Positions 7,460-14,676 of a DNA stretch of 64,000 nt are shown here, in pieces; position 1 is the first letter of the stretch, and every line of letters begins with the position of its first letter. Under the pieces are notes generated by a model. That model was not told where the DNA came from, did no database searches, and saw only the letters and a list, made by a program, of their open reading frames with translations. The DNA comes from Bacteroides caecimuris (lineage in GTDB: Bacteria; Bacteroidota; Bacteroidia; Bacteroidales; Bacteroidaceae). The stretch lies in NCBI RefSeq assembly GCF_001688725.2, contig NZ_CP015401.2, positions 4,038,001-4,102,000 of the forward strand, given 5' to 3'. Position numbers and translations under genes: made by a program.

Positions 7460-7874
7460 GGCTTCTCCAATATTTATCCGGGTCGGGAATATCCACATTC
7501 AGAAACTCTTTGGCGTACTCCCTCAGTTTTTCGCAATAGGTGGAGAATGTCACCGTGTCCATAGCGGCTGTAGAACACGGGAACTCTATAATCTCCCCCG
7601 TGTGCTTATTTACCACTTTGTCAGCCGTCATTTGAGCCTTAAAAAACTCATGCACTTGTTCTACTGAAACGAACTCCCAACCAGCTTCCAAAAGAGCGTC
7701 TAAAAGGATAGGGTAAATACACCCGAACAACCACCCGTTTTGGTCTAAAGAACGTGGCTTTCTGACTTTCTTAACCTCTATCCTATAGATACCATCCAAA
7801 GCGTTACGCATCCATTCGTATAGAGGCTTCAAATCAAATAACCCGTTTCTCTTTTCTACTTGGAGTTTAGCCAT
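7443..7874 (-). CDS. NinB-like recombination accessory protein (tentative)
   Basis: 143 residues with the signature KPRSLDQNGWLFGCIYPILLDAL near residues 38-60, which resembles the RSxxQN...W motif of lambda NinB/YqaN-type proteins. Those bind single-stranded DNA and act in RecT/Red-type recombination. The partner genes fit: recT, an SbcC-like ATPase and an MBL-fold protein lie just upstream. The C-terminal half (EQVHEFFKAQMTADKVVNKHTGEIIEFP) is soluble. The assignment is by motif only. Confidence 0.5.
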   Translation of the reverse strand: MAKLQVEKRNGLFDLKPLYEWMRNALDGIYRIEVKKVRKPRSLDQNGWLFGCIYPILLDALLEAGWEFVSVEQVHEFFKAQMTADKVVNKHTGEIIEFPCSTAAMDTVTFSTYCEKLREYAKEFLNVDIPDPDKYWRSHEKNT

Positions 7875-7878
7875 ATCC

Positions 7879-8607
7879 TTATATTCTGTCTAAATCAATC
7901 GTTAAACCCAGCTTTGCCGCATAAACCACTTTCCCCGTATGCCTTTCCACTTCCGATATGAAATAAGGCTCATCGCTATTATTCTCGGAAAGGTGTAAAA
8001 GCACGATTTCCGAAACATGGGATAAGTCGTTTGCTTCCAAAAACCCCTTGCACGTAGTAAGCTCCATGTGTGAGGTAAGCAGACGTTCACGCTGTGAGGG
8101 CAACGTGCGCCCGGTTGTAATCGCCTCGATGAGCTTCTTATCAGAGTAATTGCACTCTATCAGCACATGGTTAAGCCCCTTGAACTGATATTCGCACATA
8201 CAGCTATCGGTAAGAAATACCATCTTTCCCATATCGGGGTGGTCTATCAGATAGCCGACACATGGCACATCATGGCAAGCAGGAAAAGGAAGTACCTTAA
8301 AATTACCCATCTTATAGCCTTTGCCCTCTTTAACCACCAAAGAACGGGAATCCCAAACGCCCTTTGCAGTCCATACCTCCCGTAATGCCAACGTGTGAAA
8401 TCCACTATCCACCATTGCCTTAATATATTTGGCGTGGTCGTTGTGGGCGTGCGTTACCACACACCCTACAACCTTTCTCAGATTGAAATCCAACGCTTTC
8501 TTGACTTCTTGGAAACGGATTCCAGCCTCTATAATCAGAGCTTCATTACCGTTATCCAAAATGTAACAGTTGCCACTACTACTTGAACCAAGAACTATCA
8601 GTTTCAT
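7879..8607 (-). CDS. metallo-beta-lactamase-fold hydrolase (YycJ-like)
   Basis: 242 residues. The metal-binding HxHxDH motif reads THAHNDHA, with His53, His55, Asp57 and His58. Other expected ligands appear in PACHD (about residue 110), FLTDSC (Asp near 133) and the C-terminal LLHLSENN. The opening LGSSSSGNCYIL matches YycJ/VicX-like MBL proteins, which act as nucleases or phosphodiesterases. Between recT and the NinB-like gene, a DNA-processing nuclease role is likely, perhaps supplying the exonuclease that RecT needs, since no canonical exonuclease is visible. This is inference. Confidence 0.75.
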   Translation of the reverse strand: MKLIVLGSSSSGNCYILDNGNEALIIEAGIRFQEVKKALDFNLRKVVGCVVTHAHNDHAKYIKAMVDSGFHTLALREVWTAKGVWDSRSLVVKEGKGYKMGNFKVLPFPACHDVPCVGYLIDHPDMGKMVFLTDSCMCEYQFKGLNHVLIECNYSDKKLIEAITTGRTLPSQRERLLTSHMELTTCKGFLEANDLSHVSEIVLLHLSENNSDEPYFISEVERHTGKVVYAAKLGLTIDLDRI

Positions 8608-8613
8608 ACGCTA

Positions 8614-9552
8614 TCAATATCCGGGGTCAATAGTTTCCGCTTGTTGCTCGCTTGACACGCTTTCAAAGCTCACATCTTCCGCATCAATCAACTGTTTGTT
8701 TGCGTAATTGTCGGTCAATATTTCACGCTGTGAAGTTTCGTCACCCTCGTAGTCATTGGTGATGGCATTTTGCATTTCTACGGACAAATAGCCGTATTTA
8801 CTCAGTAAATTACGGATAACGGTTTTTTGTGCCATTCCGTGAAAGTTACCCATCCAACCAACCTTGTTGCTATCGGGAGAAACGGGCAAATTAGCCAAAT
8901 TCAGCAACTTTTCAACCGTTACATCCTTATCGCTTGTGATGGCTTTACTGTATCGCTTTGCATGGTTTGCCATTTGCTCCACTGTCATGTACAAAGTCTT
9001 GCTAAAGCCGTTCATAAGTTCAAAGTAACAGAAATAGCCTATCACCTTATCGCTTTTCCTTTCACCGTCAAAGGCTATTTCCCCGGTCAGTTTGTTTACC
9101 TTGCGCAACTCACCATCATACACCACATCCGCATTGATGGTACGGTATTGTCCCGTGCGCATGGCAAGCTGAATATAACCCTTATAGCCCATTTGAAAAG
9201 TCGGCTCATACACTTTAATCCAGTTGCCCTTTTCATCCTTTTTGGAGTTTTTGAACGGGATAATGAAAGCATAGCCCAAAGCCTTGTTTATTGGCAAATG
9301 TAACGTGGCAGCTTTGAGTGCTTCCATTACCACCTGTTTAGGATTACAGAGTTGCAGATTGCTATCTCCGTTGTATAGGTCAATTACAGAGGCTACGAAT
9401 GTTGCCGAATTTTTACCAAGCGCATTTTTGAATTGTTCTTGTACGCTTTCGGCATTCATCATGCTTTTAAGAATATCTACAGGCTTTCTTTGAGTAGCTA
9501 CCTGCCCACCATTTGCAGCCTGTTGTATGGTTGTAGTCGCTTGCTGTGTCAT
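8614..9552 (-). CDS. recT: RecT-family single-strand annealing protein
   Basis: 312 residues. The core matches RecT: LQLCNPKQVVMEALKAATLHLPINKALGYAFIIPF, then PTFQMGYKGYIQLAMRTGQYRTINADVVYDGE, then a segment with Lys/Asp-rich strands and AKRYSKAI. RecT promotes annealing of complementary single strands in phage recombination. The Gln/Thr-rich N-terminus and an acidic C-terminal tail are variable in the family. The adjacent SbcC-like ATPase and MBL-fold protein complete a phage recombination module. Confidence 0.9.
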   Translation of the reverse strand: MTQQATTTIQQAANGGQVATQRKPVDILKSMMNAESVQEQFKNALGKNSATFVASVIDLYNGDSNLQLCNPKQVVMEALKAATLHLPINKALGYAFIIPFKNSKKDEKGNWIKVYEPTFQMGYKGYIQLAMRTGQYRTINADVVYDGELRKVNKLTGEIAFDGERKSDKVIGYFCYFELMNGFSKTLYMTVEQMANHAKRYSKAITSDKDVTVEKLLNLANLPVSPDSNKVGWMGNFHGMAQKTVIRNLLSKYGYLSVEMQNAITNDYEGDETSQREILTDNYANKQLIDAEDVSFESVSSEQQAETIDPGY

Positions 9553-9560
9553 AATCGCAA

Positions 9561-11522
9561 TTATTTAATGGTTAGTTCTTTGTCCGTAGTTACCACCAGC
9601 CGGATAATCTGACTGAGTGATGGGATTATTTGATTCACGCTTTCCGCATTATCAACGAAAATCGGTGCAGATACCCCCTTTGCCGTGCAAATGGCATTGA
9701 TTATATCTATTCCGGCATTGATTTGTCCGGCATTGTTCACGTCAAGGAAAGGTGTACCGTTCACGGTGCATACACACGTCAGTTTTTCGCCTCCGTTCAG
9801 TTGTTCGTTCACAAAGGAGAATGATACATATCTGAACATTCCGTTAATGCGTTTCAACAGCTCCGCATCCTTATCCTTTTGGAATTGGAGTGCCGTAAAC
9901 TCCCATTTTTCAAGGTCTGCCAACTTTTGATTGTTGGCAATGCGCTTTTCTTCCAAAGAAGCGATTTCCTTTTCAGCCCTGCCGATTTGTTCACGGTTTG
10001 CCAAACGCTTGTATAAGCCTTGCACGGCTTCATTCAAAGTTCTTTTCTCCGATTGCAGTTCCGACACGTCCACAATCTTTGCATCCACTTTGAGCTGATT
10101 TTCAAGTTCGACAATCTCGTTCTTGATGTCAATGCAAGTTCGGTCGGATGCTATCATTGCTTCCACGTTTTGCGCCTCGGGGATAGAAGCCTTTGCTTGT
10201 TGAATATCGGCATTGATACGCTCTATCTTTTGTTCCAGCTCCTCGATTTCGGCATTGGTACGGTCTTTAAGCCCTTGCATTTCTTCAAGCCGTTGCTTTT
10301 TAGCCATGCCAGCCTCTTTATTCGCTTTCAGACGTGCCGCCTTATTAGCGTTAAAGTTGGCTTGCATTTCACGCTGCTTGGCTTCTATATCCTCAATTTC
10401 CAAAGGACGTTTGCAAGTGGGGCAAATAAATTCACCCTCATTATAGGTAAGTTCCTCCTTGCTGATAAATGAAAATTCACCACGCAATGCGGACAATTTG
10501 GTATTAAGCTTTTCTATCTCAATATCCATATCCGCAACCGATTGCCTTTTTCTGTCTAAAGAGGCTTTTTCAGTACGCAACGAATATTCCAATTCGTTCA
10601 GCTTCAAAGATGCCTCATTGCACCCTTTGTTAGCTTCTGTAGCGATTTCATTCATTCTACTATTGAGTTGTAGGCGTTTTTCACCTATTTGCTTTTGGAT
10701 AAAAGCCTTACGTTGATATTCCTGCTCATTCAGCTTTGATTTGTCGGCAATTTGTTCCTCTATCTGCTGAATACGGGCATTTTTATCCTCAATCTCACTA
10801 TCAATGGCTACCCAATCCTCTTCCTCCGGCATAAGTTTACGAGCCGTTTCTATCTGAGAGGGAATAACTGACAATTCATCTTTGCAAGCCTTTTTCTTGG
10901 CGGCTACCTCTTTGGCGTATTGGGCGATGCTCCTGCCGGACAACTGAGCCAGCAACTCCAAATATTCGGGCTTGGTCTGCGCTACGTCTTGGTCGGTAAG
11001 CGTTCCTACCATATCCAAAAGGATTTCTTTTTGCGCTTCCGGCTTCATTGATGTAAAGTAGAAAGGGTTGGTTATCATTCGGAAAACATCTTCCGGGATG
11101 ATGGCAGCTACTTCACTATCATACTCCTTTTTGGTAGCCAACTTAACACCGTTCAAATAGAACTCTGTTGCATGATTCTTTAGGCTTTCTTCCGTAGTTC
11201 CACGTGGCTTGACCCAGTTTTCCACATAGCAGCGTTGCAGTGTTACCGTCTTGCCATCCACTGATAGTACACCAGTAACGGAGTGTTCAAGGTGCAAAAT
11301 AGGCTTGCCGTCCGAATCCAACGTTTTAATGTTGAAATTACTATCCGACCGTCCCGTACTGTCTTTTCCAAAAAGAAGCCAAAGGAATGAATCGAACACA
11401 GTTGTTTTGCCCGTACCATTTTCTCCAGCAACCAGCGTTTCCGCATCGGAAAAACCGATATTTAGGCTTCTGATTCCCTTAAAATTCACAAGGGATAATG
11501 ATTTTAATTTGATTGTTCGCAT
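9561..11522 (-). CDS. SbcC/Rad50-like AAA ATPase
   Basis: 653 residues. Walker A GENGTGKTT is at residues 33-41 after an LVNFKGIRSLNIGF strand. Long coiled-coil arms flank a zinc hook CPTC near residue 369. The C-terminal half holds NGGEKL and a Walker B-like APIFVDNAES. This layout (head, coil, hook, coil, head) is that of SbcC/Rad50, though shorter than chromosomal SbcC. It is expected to tether or process DNA ends with a nuclease. No SbcD is seen, so the neighbouring MBL-fold protein may be the partner (inference). Confidence 0.85.
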   Translation of the reverse strand: MRTIKLKSLSLVNFKGIRSLNIGFSDAETLVAGENGTGKTTVFDSFLWLLFGKDSTGRSDSNFNIKTLDSDGKPILHLEHSVTGVLSVDGKTVTLQRCYVENWVKPRGTTEESLKNHATEFYLNGVKLATKKEYDSEVAAIIPEDVFRMITNPFYFTSMKPEAQKEILLDMVGTLTDQDVAQTKPEYLELLAQLSGRSIAQYAKEVAAKKKACKDELSVIPSQIETARKLMPEEEDWVAIDSEIEDKNARIQQIEEQIADKSKLNEQEYQRKAFIQKQIGEKRLQLNSRMNEIATEANKGCNEASLKLNELEYSLRTEKASLDRKRQSVADMDIEIEKLNTKLSALRGEFSFISKEELTYNEGEFICPTCKRPLEIEDIEAKQREMQANFNANKAARLKANKEAGMAKKQRLEEMQGLKDRTNAEIEELEQKIERINADIQQAKASIPEAQNVEAMIASDRTCIDIKNEIVELENQLKVDAKIVDVSELQSEKRTLNEAVQGLYKRLANREQIGRAEKEIASLEEKRIANNQKLADLEKWEFTALQFQKDKDAELLKRINGMFRYVSFSFVNEQLNGGEKLTCVCTVNGTPFLDVNNAGQINAGIDIINAICTAKGVSAPIFVDNAESVNQIIPSLSQIIRLVVTTDKELTIK

Positions 11523-11523
11523 A

Positions 11524-11808
11524 TCACTTATTAATTATAGAGTTGATTTTCTCTGATTTATCCACTGCCATAAGTTCGGCACGTGAATACAATACTTTGG
11601 AATGTATAGAGCTACCGCCACGGATAGTAGAAACTCTGCCGTCTTTTTGCCAGCGTTTCACCCGGCACTCTTGAAACAATCTGTATGCTTCACGTTGTGA
11701 AATGAGGTCTTTTGCCGGGATAGTCTGTTTTACATAGTTGGCAGCACCCAAAGAAGCCATTTCCATACAGAGATTCTTTAACTCGTATAGTTCCATCTGA
11801 ATTGCCAT
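11524..11808 (-). CDS. small phage protein with possible HTH, 94 aa
   Basis: 94 residues, ending one base before the SbcC-like gene. The middle (ISQREAYRLFQECRVKRWQKDGRV, then STIRGGSSIHSKVLYSRAELMAV) reads like a small helix-turn-helix/winged module of the excisionase type: a helix, a basic recognition helix and a tyrosine-serine strand. It could be a DNA-binding accessory or regulator. The assignment is weak. Confidence 0.55.
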   Translation of the reverse strand: MAIQMELYELKNLCMEMASLGAANYVKQTIPAKDLISQREAYRLFQECRVKRWQKDGRVSTIRGGSSIHSKVLYSRAELMAVDKSEKINSIINK

Positions 11809-11811
11809 AAG

Positions 11812-12024
11812 TCAGTCCTTTTTGTAGCGGTTCTTAAAATATTCTCTAACACTTACTATCCCATACTCATTGTCGGTATAGAAAACCCATGCCAGCCAAA
11901 AACAAGCCATAGCGGTAAAGAAGTGAAATGAGGCATTACAGAACAATGCCCCAGCAAGGGCAATAATGCCAAGAAGTAGCGTAACGCCACATTGGATAAG
12001 GTTTGCTAAAGTTTCTCCTTTCAT
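11812..12024 (-). CDS. small membrane protein, 70 aa
   Basis: 70 residues with two hydrophobic segments, LIQCGVTLLLGIIALAGALF (about residues 9-28) and FFTAMACFWLAWVFY (about 35-49). A charged cytoplasmic-type tail VREYFKNRYKKD follows. No signal peptidase site. It is in the early operon between the HTH-like gene and the LuxR-type regulator. Small phage inner-membrane proteins often act in superinfection exclusion or host takeover, but there is no motif to decide. Confidence 0.6.
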   Translation of the reverse strand: MKGETLANLIQCGVTLLLGIIALAGALFCNASFHFFTAMACFWLAWVFYTDNEYGIVSVREYFKNRYKKD

Positions 12025-12038
12025 CGGTGTTGCATTTG

Positions 12039-12590
12039 TTATTTGAAAAGATTGTTAGTCATAGCATACCGCATAAATTCAGCCATTGAATGTACTCCAA
12101 CCTTTCGGAAACTGTTTTTTCTATGGTTGTTCACGGTATTTAAAGAGATAAACAGCTTTTCGGCTATTTCTGAATCGTTTTTCCCATCATAGAGCATTCG
12201 CATAACTTCTATTTGCCTATCGGACAACTTAGAGTTGAATTTAGGAGCGCAAATAACTTTATCATGTTTGCATTCTCCACGTAATGGACAACCTACAAAC
12301 TCAAAATTAAAGTTCCAATTCTCATCTACATCAATCATGTTGTCATACAGACCGAAGTTGCATTTAATGAATCTACGCACCGCTATGAAATCCCGATACC
12401 TCTTGTTGTTTGAATTTTTAGAGTATATATCCATAAGCGCATCGTATGCTTCGGGATAAAACTCCCTCAGTATAGCCAAGAAAGCTTGGATAAAGTCGGT
12501 ATCAGTTTCTTTCAACTGCCTTTCGGCTTCTCCGATAGGGCGCATAGTAACTTCACCCTCCGGGGTTGTGTAGAACTCTATAGCTTTCAT
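12039..12590 (-). CDS. LuxR-type HTH regulator
   Basis: 183 residues. The C-terminal about 60 residues form a LuxR/GerE helix-turn-helix: LSDRQIEVMRMLYDGKNDSEIAEKL, then FISLNTVNNHRKNSFRKVGV, with the conserved T-V-x-x-H-R-x-x recognition helix. The N-terminal half holds a Cys/His cluster (CPLRGECKH, then C) that may bind metal. It lies in the promoter-proximal part of the early operon and overlaps the preceding HTH gene by four bases, so it is probably an early-stage transcription regulator. Confidence 0.75.
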   Translation of the reverse strand: MKAIEFYTTPEGEVTMRPIGEAERQLKETDTDFIQAFLAILREFYPEAYDALMDIYSKNSNNKRYRDFIAVRRFIKCNFGLYDNMIDVDENWNFNFEFVGCPLRGECKHDKVICAPKFNSKLSDRQIEVMRMLYDGKNDSEIAEKLFISLNTVNNHRKNSFRKVGVHSMAEFMRYAMTNNLFK

Positions 12591-12832
12591 TCTGTAACAG
12601 GAAATAAAATATCGGCTGGAACGCCCAGTTTATCACTAATCATCTTTTGTTTGAGGGCATCCGGCTTTTGTACGCCATGAATCCACATTCGTACCGTCTT
12701 GGTACTACACATACACAGAGCCGCTATTTCCTCCACAAACTCAGTTTTTGGAGCTTTTACAGCACTCCTTTCAGGCAATCCTTTGTAAATCTGAATAAAA
12801 GACTGATAGTCTTTTTGGGTTACTTTTTTCAT
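12587..12832 (-). CDS. Cro-like HTH protein, first gene of the early operon
   Basis: 81 residues with a helix-turn-helix (FVEEIAALCMCSTKTVRMWIHGVQKP around residues 32-57) and a repressor-like end DKLGVPADILFPVTE. It is the first gene read leftward from the divergent control region and faces the Xre-type repressor at 12976. By position it is the Cro/early regulator of the lysis-lysogeny switch. Its stop overlaps the start of the LuxR-type gene (ATGA). Confidence 0.65.
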   Translation of the reverse strand: MKKVTQKDYQSFIQIYKGLPERSAVKAPKTEFVEEIAALCMCSTKTVRMWIHGVQKPDALKQKMISDKLGVPADILFPVTE

Positions 12833-12904
12833 TTTCTCTAATTTATATGTTCTACAAACACGCTTTTTGGCTATATTTGTAATGTCATTTATTTAATTAC
12901 GCAA

Positions 12905-12936
12905 CAAATATAGGCTATATATCCGAATATAACAAA
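12905..12936 (-). promoter_or_regulatory. early promoter with embedded operator
   Basis: On the minus strand a TTTG at 12936-12933 is followed after exactly 20 bases by TATATTTG at 12912-12905, the canonical Bacteroides -33/-7 pair. It drives the early operon. The spacer contains TATATATCCGAATATAA (12916-12932), whose 14-base core is a palindrome at 12 of 14 positions. A second TTGGATATAT lies at 12941-12950. A repressor bound in the spacer would block the promoter directly. Confidence 0.65.
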
Positions 12937-12975
12937 ACTTTTGGATATATTTTCTATTAAAAATATTCTATTTAT

Positions 12976-13419
12976 ATGCAACGATTTGATTTAAAGAGGT
13001 TTAGGCTTGATAGAAAACTTACTCAAAAGGAGTTGGCAGAGATATTAATGTGTAAACAAAACTATATTTCAAATATAGAAAACGGAATAAAACCTATTTC
13101 AAAAGAGAAATTGGATATATTGCAGTCTGAATTCGGTGATATTTCAAAATATTATTCGGATATATCACCAAAACAAAATACGGTATTAAAAGAAGTCACT
13201 CCCGAAGATTTCATGTTTGCTGGTGCTGACGCTTTTTCAAGACAAGTCGTAAAGATGATGAATGACAAGCTGATTGCACCTTATGGAATGTTAGTAGAAA
13301 AAGATAAGGAAATAGAACGGTTGAATAGATTGATAGGCAGATTGCAAAACGAAATAGAGGAACTTAAAAAGGGAAGTGCCCAAACGGAGAATCCTGCCGA
13401 ATGTGCCAATGCCGTATAG
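12976..13419 (+). CDS. Xre-family phage repressor
   Basis: 147 residues. An N-terminal HTH_XRE domain (FRLDRKLTQKELAEILMCKQNYISNIENG, residues 8-36) is followed by a linker and a C-terminal coiled coil (KDKEIERLNRLIGRLQNEIEELKKG, about residues 110-134) for oligomerisation. It lacks the LexA/CI-type protease domain, so induction would not be by self-cleavage. It is divergent from the early operon, with the operator in the 143-base gap; likely the lysogeny repressor. Copies of the GGATATA half-site also occur inside its own gene at about 13112 and 13157. Confidence 0.75.
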   Translation: MQRFDLKRFRLDRKLTQKELAEILMCKQNYISNIENGIKPISKEKLDILQSEFGDISKYYSDISPKQNTVLKEVTPEDFMFAGADAFSRQVVKMMNDKLIAPYGMLVEKDKEIERLNRLIGRLQNEIEELKKGSAQTENPAECANAV

Positions 13420-13449
13420 TGTTTGGTTTAAAGCAAAGGAAGTATTGAT

Positions 13450-13650
13450 ATGGAAAAGTATTATAGAATGGTTATAGACCTCTACAAAGAAGTCCTTTTA
13501 ATTAACCGGGTAAACCCTGATAGGGTATTAGATGCGCAAAGGGAAATATCCAACGCTATTACTACGGCTATAATAACCAATGAGCCTACAGGTGAATTGG
13601 AGTTGCTAAAATCCGATATAGAGAACTTGAAGAGCCATATATCGCAATGA
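13450..13650 (+). CDS. small hypothetical protein, 66 aa
   Basis: 66 residues, helical (MEKYYRMVIDLYKEVLLINRVNPDRV, then a Thr/Ile-rich linker and a LELLKSDIENLKSHISQ helix). It lies 30 bases downstream of the repressor gene and overlaps the next gene by four bases (ATGA), so the three form a lysogenic-arm operon. No domain recognised. Confidence 0.6.
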   Translation: MEKYYRMVIDLYKEVLLINRVNPDRVLDAQREISNAITTAIITNEPTGELELLKSDIENLKSHISQ

Positions 13651-13907
13651 ATACCGTCATAAGCAAGCAAATAATGGAAAGGTTCTATAGTGCGCTGGAT
13701 GCCATTATAGCCATGAAGAAAATAAGAGGAGTAAATACATACTGTAGGCTCAACAACATAGATAGAAGAAATTTTATTGCGCAAAGAAAAGACTTGGAGC
13801 GTGGATGGTTTCAATTATCTTGGTTGTATCCTATGGTTAAGGAGTATGGAGTAAGTGCCAAATGGCTGCTTACTGGATTTGGAAGAATGTTTGAAGAACA
13901 AAAATAG
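13647..13907 (+). CDS. small CI-like DNA-binding protein, 86 aa
   Basis: 86 residues. The C-terminal GVSAKWLLTGFGRMFEE matches the end of the DNA-binding domain in many phage CI-like repressors (the WLLTGxGxMF motif). The preceding NTYCRLNNIDRRNFIAQRKDLERGWFQLSWLYPMVKEY would be the HTH region. It looks like a stand-alone DNA-binding domain, third gene of the lysogenic operon, and may modulate the repressor. A strong terminator begins at its stop codon. Confidence 0.6.
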   Translation: MNTVISKQIMERFYSALDAIIAMKKIRGVNTYCRLNNIDRRNFIAQRKDLERGWFQLSWLYPMVKEYGVSAKWLLTGFGRMFEEQK

Positions 13908-13940
13908 CCCCATGCAAACATTATTAGTCTGCATGGGGCT
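13906..13940. terminator. bidirectional intrinsic terminator
   Basis: An 11-bp perfect stem, AGCCCCATGCA with TGCATGGGGCT, encloses a 13-base loop. It has ATTTCTT after it on the plus strand and ATTTTTG after it on the minus strand. It sits between the rightward lysogenic operon and the convergent small membrane-protein genes, and can serve both. Confidence 0.85.
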
Positions 13941-13961
13941 ATTTCTTACAAATATTCCATA

Positions 13962-14066
13962 TCACAAATTAGCAAGCCATTTCTTGCCAGATTTTGTTCT
14001 TAGCCAAATCATAAATGCACCCGTCACAACTATTCCAACGGTAAAGATAGCTCCTAACATTTCCAT
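13962..14066 (-). CDS. single-span membrane microprotein, 34 aa
   Basis: A 34-codon frame: MEMLGAIFTVGIVVTGAFMIW, then a basic tail LRTKSGKKWLANL. It has one hydrophobic helix (residues 4-22) followed by positive charges, giving a clear N-out/C-in topology prediction. It starts six bases after the stop of the 80-residue membrane-protein gene and ends before the terminator at 13906-13940, which supports it as the last gene of a two-gene unit. No named family. Confidence 0.5.
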   Translation of the reverse strand: MEMLGAIFTVGIVVTGAFMIWLRTKSGKKWLANL

Positions 14067-14071
14067 ATCTA

Positions 14072-14314
14072 TTATTTTAAAATTGTATTTCCTACTTTAG
14101 CAAGCATTATAGTCCAAACACTCCCTGCTGTCAAAACATACCAGTTTATACCAGCTTCCACATTGGCATATATCGGAGTTATTCCACCAAGAACCAAACC
14201 CGCAAATGTGAGTTGCGCCAAGTTAAAAAAGAATCCAGCAAGTTTTTCACGCCTCACTTTATCTTTCTCCTTGACTTCTTTCTTAGCTTCTTGTTGTACG
14301 CTCCAATTACCCAT
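14072..14314 (-). CDS. small two-span membrane protein (DUF6722-like, tentative)
   Basis: 80 residues. A charged N-terminus (QQEAKKEVKEKDKVRREKLAGFFF) is followed by two hydrophobic segments, LAQLTFAGLVLGGITPIYA and WYVLTAGSVWTIMLAKVG. The pattern KVRREKLA.FFFNLAQLTFAGLVLGG resembles small Bacteroides membrane proteins I associate with DUF6722; this is from memory. It is transcribed as a short minus-strand unit with the 34-residue microprotein. It lies in the prophage's lysogenic arm, where genes that alter the host cell surface or exclude other phages are common (inference). Confidence 0.6.
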   Translation of the reverse strand: MGNWSVQQEAKKEVKEKDKVRREKLAGFFFNLAQLTFAGLVLGGITPIYANVEAGINWYVLTAGSVWTIMLAKVGNTILK

Positions 14315-14437
14315 ATAAACTACTATTTTCTACAAAGGTACAAAATCCCCGCTTATTTGGAAACAAAAACCTATATATTTTTGATACGTCATTATAAATA
14401 TAACACTGCAAGACTATTTTTATAACAAATAATACAC

Positions 14438-14445
14438 TATATTTG
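14438..14445 (+). promoter_or_regulatory. -7 box upstream of the structured RNA
   Basis: TATATTTG matches the Bacteroides -7 consensus TAnnTTTG exactly; the -33 position is only T-rich. Transcription would begin near 14452, just before the first hairpin of the structured RNA at 14468. Confidence 0.5.
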
Positions 14446-14467
14446 CTGCTGAATTAAAATATCACTA

Positions 14468-14652
14468 AATAGCATTGGCTATTGTTGTAGGGATTAAGAA
14501 AACGACCAAATTTCAGAAACAGCCCTCAGACAATTTGCTAATGCCTGCGCTTTGCGTGGGCATTACTCTTGTATGGGCTGTTAGGTGCTTGGTCGTACCT
14601 CTTAATCCTCGGAGTAATCCCACGCTTTCGTGTGTATTACAGTAGCTTGCTA
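14468..14652 (+). ncRNA. multi-hairpin structured RNA (leader or sRNA)
   Basis: Four hairpins lie in series. P0: AATAGC/GCTATT (14468-14483). P1 is a rod: GGATTAAGA 14491-14499 with TCTTAATCC 14600-14608; ACGACCAA 14502-14509 with TTGGTCGT 14589-14596; AACAGCCC 14518-14525 with GGGCTGTT 14575-14582; TAATGCC 14539-14545 with GGCATTA 14559-14565, capped by a TTT loop at 14551-14553. P2: GTAAT and CACG with CGTG and ATTAC (14614-14640). P3: TAGC/GCTA (14643-14652). Three G-U wobbles (14490:14609, 14546:14558, 14547:14557) pair only on the plus strand. It ends about 25 bases before the DUF4468-like gene. It may be a leader or a separate sRNA; I recognise no Rfam family. Confidence 0.55.
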
Positions 14653-14676
14653 AGTACAACCGTTAAATACACACTT

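Noticed and set aside
10020..10472. 150-codon plus-strand frame inside the SbcC-like gene
   Set aside because: Antisense to coiled-coil codons (Leu/Phe-rich translation), no start context and no family.
14518..14587. attC-like integron recombination site (GTTAGGT resembles GTTRRRY)
   Set aside because: No matching RYYYAAC on the opposite arm, no integron integrase and no cassette structure.
14541..14645. 34-codon frame inside the structured RNA
   Set aside because: Its codons are fully constrained by the RNA helices and it shows no protein-like features; judged incidental, though translation cannot be excluded.
14569..14676. N-terminal extension of the DUF4468-like gene
   Set aside because: The extension translates the structured RNA, whereas the Met at 14677 begins a clean signal peptide.
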